A stretch of 64,000 nucleotides of DNA from DASYLJ01 sp964404165 (GTDB lineage: Bacteria; Desulfobacterota; Binatia; DP-6). The notes below the pieces were generated by a model that did no database searches, had not been told where the DNA came from, and saw only the letters and a list, made by a program, of their open reading frames with translations. The translations under genes and the position numbers were made by a program. This document shows, in pieces, positions 63,850 to 64,000 of the stretch. The stretch lies in assembly GCA_964404165.1 (NCBI GenBank), contig CAYOIZ010000019.1, positions 30,167-94,166 of the forward strand. Reading direction: 5' to 3'. Each line of letters opens with the position of its first letter. The stretch's first letter is position 1.

Positions 63850-64000
63850 ATGAAACGATCGAGCCGCGCGACCGTTCGCTCGCGATGGGCGTTGATCGTC
63901 GACACCCAGCCAAGCGCCGGTCGGCGAGCACCTCGACGTCGCATGGGGGTGTGGGTGCGAGGGGGGGCGGCGCCCCGGGCGGCGACGGACGCCCCCGGGG
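63850..64000. other. Right window edge, no gene seen
   Basis: These 151 bp after hairpin copy C contain no coding frame that I accept, and the window ends before the next gene can be judged. The last 40 bases are extremely G/C-rich (GGGGGGGCGGCGCCCCGGG) and may form a further hairpin or a gene boundary. Confidence 0.4.

Overview
This is a 64 kb, very GC-rich chromosomal segment from a Gram-negative bacterium. Evidence for the envelope type is the type IV pilus secretin operon, apolipoprotein N-acyltransferase and many Sec signal peptides. The pilMNOPQ-aroK-aroB order, a Myxococcus-type Cys-rich secreted protein, a secreted protein with a long Thr/Ser linker and a DUF35/thiolase pair suggest an uncultured deltaproteobacterium-like lineage (Myxococcota, Desulfobacterota or Binatota). 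That placement is an inference from gene content; no rRNA is present. I see no phage, plasmid, CRISPR array or classical insertion sequence.

Layout. 1-4.6 kb: mobA (cut by the left edge), a sirtuin, two small stress-type proteins, an OB-fold/coiled-coil/BamE-like exported protein, then a DUF35-thiolase-glutaredoxin cluster. 4.6-11.2 kb: two large secreted proteins flank an ABC-2 exporter. 11.2-21.3 kb: a GH16-like protein, lnt, a membrane class III nucleotide cyclase beside a winged-helix/ATPase/TPR regulator, and small or secreted proteins. 21.6-27 kb: a luciferase-like oxidoreductase, ileS-lspA and a convergent mrp/apbC. 27-33.7 kb: an HTH protein and histidine kinase, an Smr-domain protein, a CDP-alcohol phosphatidyltransferase, a TetR-diiron-membrane protein operon and a Gfo/Idh/MocA dehydrogenase. 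33.8-39.2 kb: 7Fe ferredoxin, a TPR protein with a fresh internal duplication, a PAS kinase, an L,D-transpeptidase and a C69 peptidase. 39.2-47.5 kb: a MacAB-like exporter, a flippase-like membrane protein, glnB-glnA with a terminator, an SH3 protein and tRNA-Pro(CGG). 47.7-54.7 kb: a ComEA-like protein and the minus-strand run priA-def-fmt-rsmB-aroC. 55-61.8 kb: pilMNOPQ-aroK-aroB behind a recognisable promoter. 61.8-63.7 kb: two secreted proteins.

The most unusual feature is a dispersed family of four long intergenic hairpins (28578-28724, 29533-29663, 42922-43067, 63698-63849). All four have a similar 69-71 nt core, but each copy has its own pair of 30-41 bp arms. The arms are unrelated between copies yet almost perfectly complementary within a copy. 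Each element lies between a stop codon (0-11 nt away) and the following region, and two of them bracket the Smr gene in opposite orientations. I know of no described element with this design. Other points worth a look are an LspA whose catalytic Asp is replaced by Cys, a nearly identical 309-bp in-frame tandem duplication, a likely CTG start codon, and a 19-bp GNRA-capped hairpin upstream of the pil operon.
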